From positions 1-64,000 of the forward strand of contig CACEAZ010000003.1 of assembly GCA_902557655.1 (NCBI GenBank): a stretch of 64,000 nucleotides of DNA. Reading direction: 5' to 3'. A program made the translations under genes and the position numbers. Of this stretch, positions 61,258-64,000 are shown one piece after another. Below the pieces are notes generated by a model that ran no database searches, had not been told where the DNA came from, and was given only the letters and a program-made list of their open reading frames with translations. Origin of the DNA: an uncultured Bacteroidota bacterium (GTDB lineage Bacteria > Bacteroidota > Bacteroidia > Flavobacteriales > Flavobacteriaceae). Position 1 is the first letter of the stretch. Each line of letters starts with the position of its first letter.

Positions 61258-61965
61258 ATCAAAGGAAACTTATATATAATACCTAGTTCAATTAGTGAAA
61301 TCAATCTCTTTCCAGAGATCAATAAAACGATAATAAACTCTATTGATTATTTTGTAGTAGAGAATATTAAAGTGTCCTTTGGCTTTGTTAAAAAAATATG
61401 TCCAGATAAAATTCTAAATTATGAGAATTTTGAATTACTTAATGAAAAAGATCCAGTTCAAACTTCACAACAACTTAAGCCATGTTTAGAAGGTAAAGAT
61501 ATTGGCCTGCTTACGGATGCAGGTTGTCCAAATATAGCAGATCCCGGATCTAAATTAATTCTCCATGCACATCAAAACGATATCAATGTCATACCTCTTG
61601 TTGGCCCATCCTCTATTTTACTTGCAATGATGAGCTCTGGCTTAAATGGAAATAACTTTAGTTTTAACGGGTATTTTCCTGTAGATAAAAATGAGAGAAT
61701 AAAGAGGATAAAACAATTAGAGATTTTATCAAAAAATCATAATCAATCACAAATTTTTATTGAAACCCCTTATCGGAATAAAGCATTATTTGAAGATTTA
61801 ATAAAAAGTTTAAATGACAACACATTGTTGTGTGTAGCAACAAACATAGGTTCTAAAAAAGAAAGGATTAAGACTTTATCAGTTAATGAATGGAAAAGAA
61901 AAAAATTGAATTTAGAGAAAGATCCTACAATTTTTATATTTCACTGGGGAGATCTTATTTTTTAA
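61258..61965 (+). CDS. RsmI-like / tetrapyrrole methylase-fold SAM-dependent methyltransferase with apparent non-canonical start
   Basis: GLLTDAGCPNIADPGSKLILHAHQNDINVIPLVGPSSILLAMMSSGLNG; FIETPYRNKALFEDL. Frame is open from the dnaA stop: (IAST)IKGNLYIIPSSISEINLFPEINKTIINSIDYFVVENIK; the track GTG start (61372) would drop this conserved N-terminus. Confidence 0.87.
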   Translation: MKGNLYIIPSSISEINLFPEINKTIINSIDYFVVENIKVSFGFVKKICPDKILNYENFELLNEKDPVQTSQQLKPCLEGKDIGLLTDAGCPNIADPGSKLILHAHQNDINVIPLVGPSSILLAMMSSGLNGNNFSFNGYFPVDKNERIKRIKQLEILSKNHNQSQIFIETPYRNKALFEDLIKSLNDNTLLCVATNIGSKKERIKTLSVNEWKRKKLNLEKDPTIFIFHWGDLIF

Positions 61966-62992
61966 TTCCTTTGCTATTTAAATACCTGTGAAATTTCCTT
62001 GCATTTCTTTTATGTTCAGAAAGTGATTTGGCAAAACTATGATATCCAGGATTGCTTGGGTCAGCAGCGAAAAAATAATAATTATGTTTTTCATAGTTTA
62101 AAACTGCATCAATGGCTTGAATTGAAGGCATTGAAATAATCCCAGGCGGTAAACCATAGTATTTATAAGTGTTATATGGTGAATCAATTCTTAAATGTTT
62201 ATTTAAAACTCTTCGAATAATCGTGTTTTTATATTCCTCAAGCTGATATGCAGCAAATTTCACAGTTGGATCAGCCCCTAACTTCCAGTTATCATTCAAT
62301 CTGTTTATATAAACTCCAGCTATTTTTCGTAATTCGATATTCTGTTTAGACTCTTCATAAACAATCGATGCAAGAATCATTACCTCATTTCTAGTTAAGC
62401 CTATTTTATTTGCTTTTTCTACCCTATTGTTATTTTGCCAAAACTTAGTGTATTCTTCAAACATTCTTTTGTTAAACTTTTCAACACTTGTATTCCAGAA
62501 AAAATTGTAACTGTTTGGAATATACATTGATAATATATTCCTTTCATCAAAACCTCTTTCTTTAAAAAATTCTGTTTTAAATGAATTTAAAAAAGAAACA
62601 CTATCAGCTTCAATTTGATTTGAAATTTTTCCTGCTAAATCATTTAAGTCAACAATATTATTATAAATTACATTGACTGTTATGTTATTTGACCTTAATG
62701 AATTAATAATCTCGTTATTATTCATCCCATTTTTAATTTGATATTTACCTGGTTTTACATTGTATTTCTTTCGTTTAGCTAAAACATCGAAATCATCTAC
62801 ATTTAATACATAGGATTCAATTTGATTTAGCAGCTGATTGTAAGAAGTCCCGGTTTTAATATATAAATCTTTAGATTTTTCATCAAATGAGGTATTTGAT
62901 TTAAACATAACTTTATAAACATACAAGGAAAATGACCCCATAAAGATCAATCCTAAAGCAACTATTAAAATTACTATTCTCTTTATGTACAT
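61955..62992 (-). CDS. mltG: endolytic transglycosylase MltG
   Basis: MYIPNSYNFFWNTS, LASIVYEESK, AGVYINRLNDNWKLGADPTVKFA, YNTYKYYGLPPGIISMPSIQAIDAVLN. Confidence 0.96.
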   Translation of the reverse strand: MYIKRIVILIVALGLIFMGSFSLYVYKVMFKSNTSFDEKSKDLYIKTGTSYNQLLNQIESYVLNVDDFDVLAKRKKYNVKPGKYQIKNGMNNNEIINSLRSNNITVNVIYNNIVDLNDLAGKISNQIEADSVSFLNSFKTEFFKERGFDERNILSMYIPNSYNFFWNTSVEKFNKRMFEEYTKFWQNNNRVEKANKIGLTRNEVMILASIVYEESKQNIELRKIAGVYINRLNDNWKLGADPTVKFAAYQLEEYKNTIIRRVLNKHLRIDSPYNTYKYYGLPPGIISMPSIQAIDAVLNYEKHNYYFFAADPSNPGYHSFAKSLSEHKRNARKFHRYLNSKGIKK

Positions 62993-63492
62993 ACGAATTG
63001 ACTAATTGAATTAAAATTAAATTTTTTGGAAAGTGATTTAGTGTATTCTCCGTTAAATGAAACTTTTCTAAAACCTACAGACTCAAAACATTTTATACTA
63101 GCTAAATTTTTATTTGAAATATTACAATAAAGATTCTTGATTTTTAATCTTTTTAAAGTGTATTCAACGAGAATATTAAGTGCTAAAGATCCGTACCCCT
63201 TGGATCTGTTATTTTTTTCAGCAATAATCAAGCTTACACCTGACCTACTATTTTTAAAATCAATATCAAATAAGTCTATAAAACCAATTCTAAAGTGATC
63301 GGATTTTTTACAAATAACCAGTCTTAATTGCTTGGATAAATTAATTGGAAGTTTTGATTGATTTATAAGTAATTTGAGTTCCTTAATTTCAAATTTAGAA
63401 ATCGTATTAGAAGATTTCCAATTTTCATGATCATTTTCCACATAATTGAGAAATGATAAGTCACTGTCGTTTAATTTTCTAAGGTAGATCAT
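62983..63492 (-). CDS. GNAT family N-acetyltransferase
   Basis: SGVSLIIAEKNNRSKGYGSLALNILVEYTLKRLKIKNLYCNISNKNLASIKCFESVGFRKV. Confidence 0.93.
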   Translation of the reverse strand: MIYLRKLNDSDLSFLNYVENDHENWKSSNTISKFEIKELKLLINQSKLPINLSKQLRLVICKKSDHFRIGFIDLFDIDFKNSRSGVSLIIAEKNNRSKGYGSLALNILVEYTLKRLKIKNLYCNISNKNLASIKCFESVGFRKVSFNGEYTKSLSKKFNFNSISQFVCT

Positions 63493-64000
63493 TTGTCTAT
63501 ATTATATTCTCCCGAGTATACCTGCTCTACTCCACCTGAAAGCCATATGTCCGAATAGGTTGACTCGATTTTTTTTAAGGAAACTTTCAACTCTCCACCT
63601 TTAGTATAAATTAGAACTTTGTCATTCTTGATTTTTGAATTAATATCTAAACAAACTGCTAATGCTACTGCTCCTGTGCCACATGAAAGAGTTTCATCTT
63701 CAACTCCTCTTTCATAGGTTCTTAAATTGACTTCTTCATTTGAAACAGAGAAATAGTTAATGTTTACACCCTTAGTAAAGTTTTTTTTAAAATGATTTTT
63801 AATAGATTTTGATTCATCAATGATATCAAAATTGTTAATGTCAGATTTTTGAATTAATAAATGTGGAGAACCTGAATCAACAAAAGTTGCATTGTACCCA
63901 TTATTAAAATGTTTAATTTTTAAAGCATCAATATTATTCATTTTAACGCTGATCGCATCATCAATTATTTTTGCCTGATGGATTCCATCAATTGCTTCAA
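63489..64000 (-). CDS. dapF: diaminopimelate epimerase (N-terminal part beyond right edge)
   Basis: VDSGSPHLLI, GVNINYFSV, RTYERGVEDETLSCGTGAVALAV; frame stays open to the edge upstream of the track ATG (EAIDGIHQAKIIDDAISVKM), including the DG.H.A motif of DapF. Confidence 0.94.
   Translation of the reverse strand, partial: EAIDGIHQAKIIDDAISVKMNNIDALKIKHFNNGYNATFVDSGSPHLLIQKSDINNFDIIDESKSIKNHFKKNFTKGVNINYFSVSNEEVNLRTYERGVEDETLSCGTGAVALAVCLDINSKIKNDKVLIYTKGGELKVSLKKIESTYSDIWLSGGVEQVYSGEYNIDK

Noticed and set aside
61372-61965. GTG at 61372 as the start of the RsmI-like gene
   Set aside because: Would remove about 40 conserved N-terminal residues encoded in frame; kept only as a fallback.
1-64000. 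CRISPR arrays, tRNAs, rRNAs, insertion sequences, prophage, retron or toxin-antitoxin modules
   Set aside because: Scanned by eye in intergenic regions and ORF list; no direct-repeat arrays, cloverleaf-like sequences, transposase/integrase or reverse transcriptase motifs were seen. A tRNAscan-SE/Infernal and HMM run would be decisive.

Overview
AT-rich, gene-dense 64 kb chromosomal segment from a member of the Bacteroidetes, probably a streamlined marine-type Flavobacteriia (inferred from gene content, a T9SS sorting-domain protein, PorD/DUF4835, and TAnnTTTG promoters). About 60 protein genes were recognised, nearly all housekeeping: mnmE, glmM, uvrA, holA, uvrD/pcrA-type helicase, recG, pheT, glyA, smpB, pcm, miaA, coaE, fabI, recN, coaBC, rpoZ, bamD, ligA, cutC, prmC, ribD, dnaA, mltG and dapF (cut by the right edge). 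A partial coiled-coil ORF is cut by the left edge. One non-coding RNA is supported: a small bacterial SRP RNA (4.5S-type) on the minus strand at about 27190-27293, with its own promoter-like sequence. I saw no tRNA, rRNA, CRISPR array, transposon, prophage or defence island, and nothing that clearly amounts to a new multi-gene system. The most notable observations are: (1) two conserved genes, a DnaQ-like exonuclease and an RsmI-like methyltransferase, whose conserved N-termini can only be reached from AUA/AUC-type start codons abutting the upstream stop codon; (2) an SDR gene starting about 7 nt after the U-tract of the SRP RNA gene; (3) an unusual GCATGC palindromic cluster around the promoter of the branched-chain keto-acid dehydrogenase E1 gene; (4) a near-identical DNA block in an otherwise diverged tandem domain of the T9SS protein; (5) extreme gene compaction with overlapping convergent genes.
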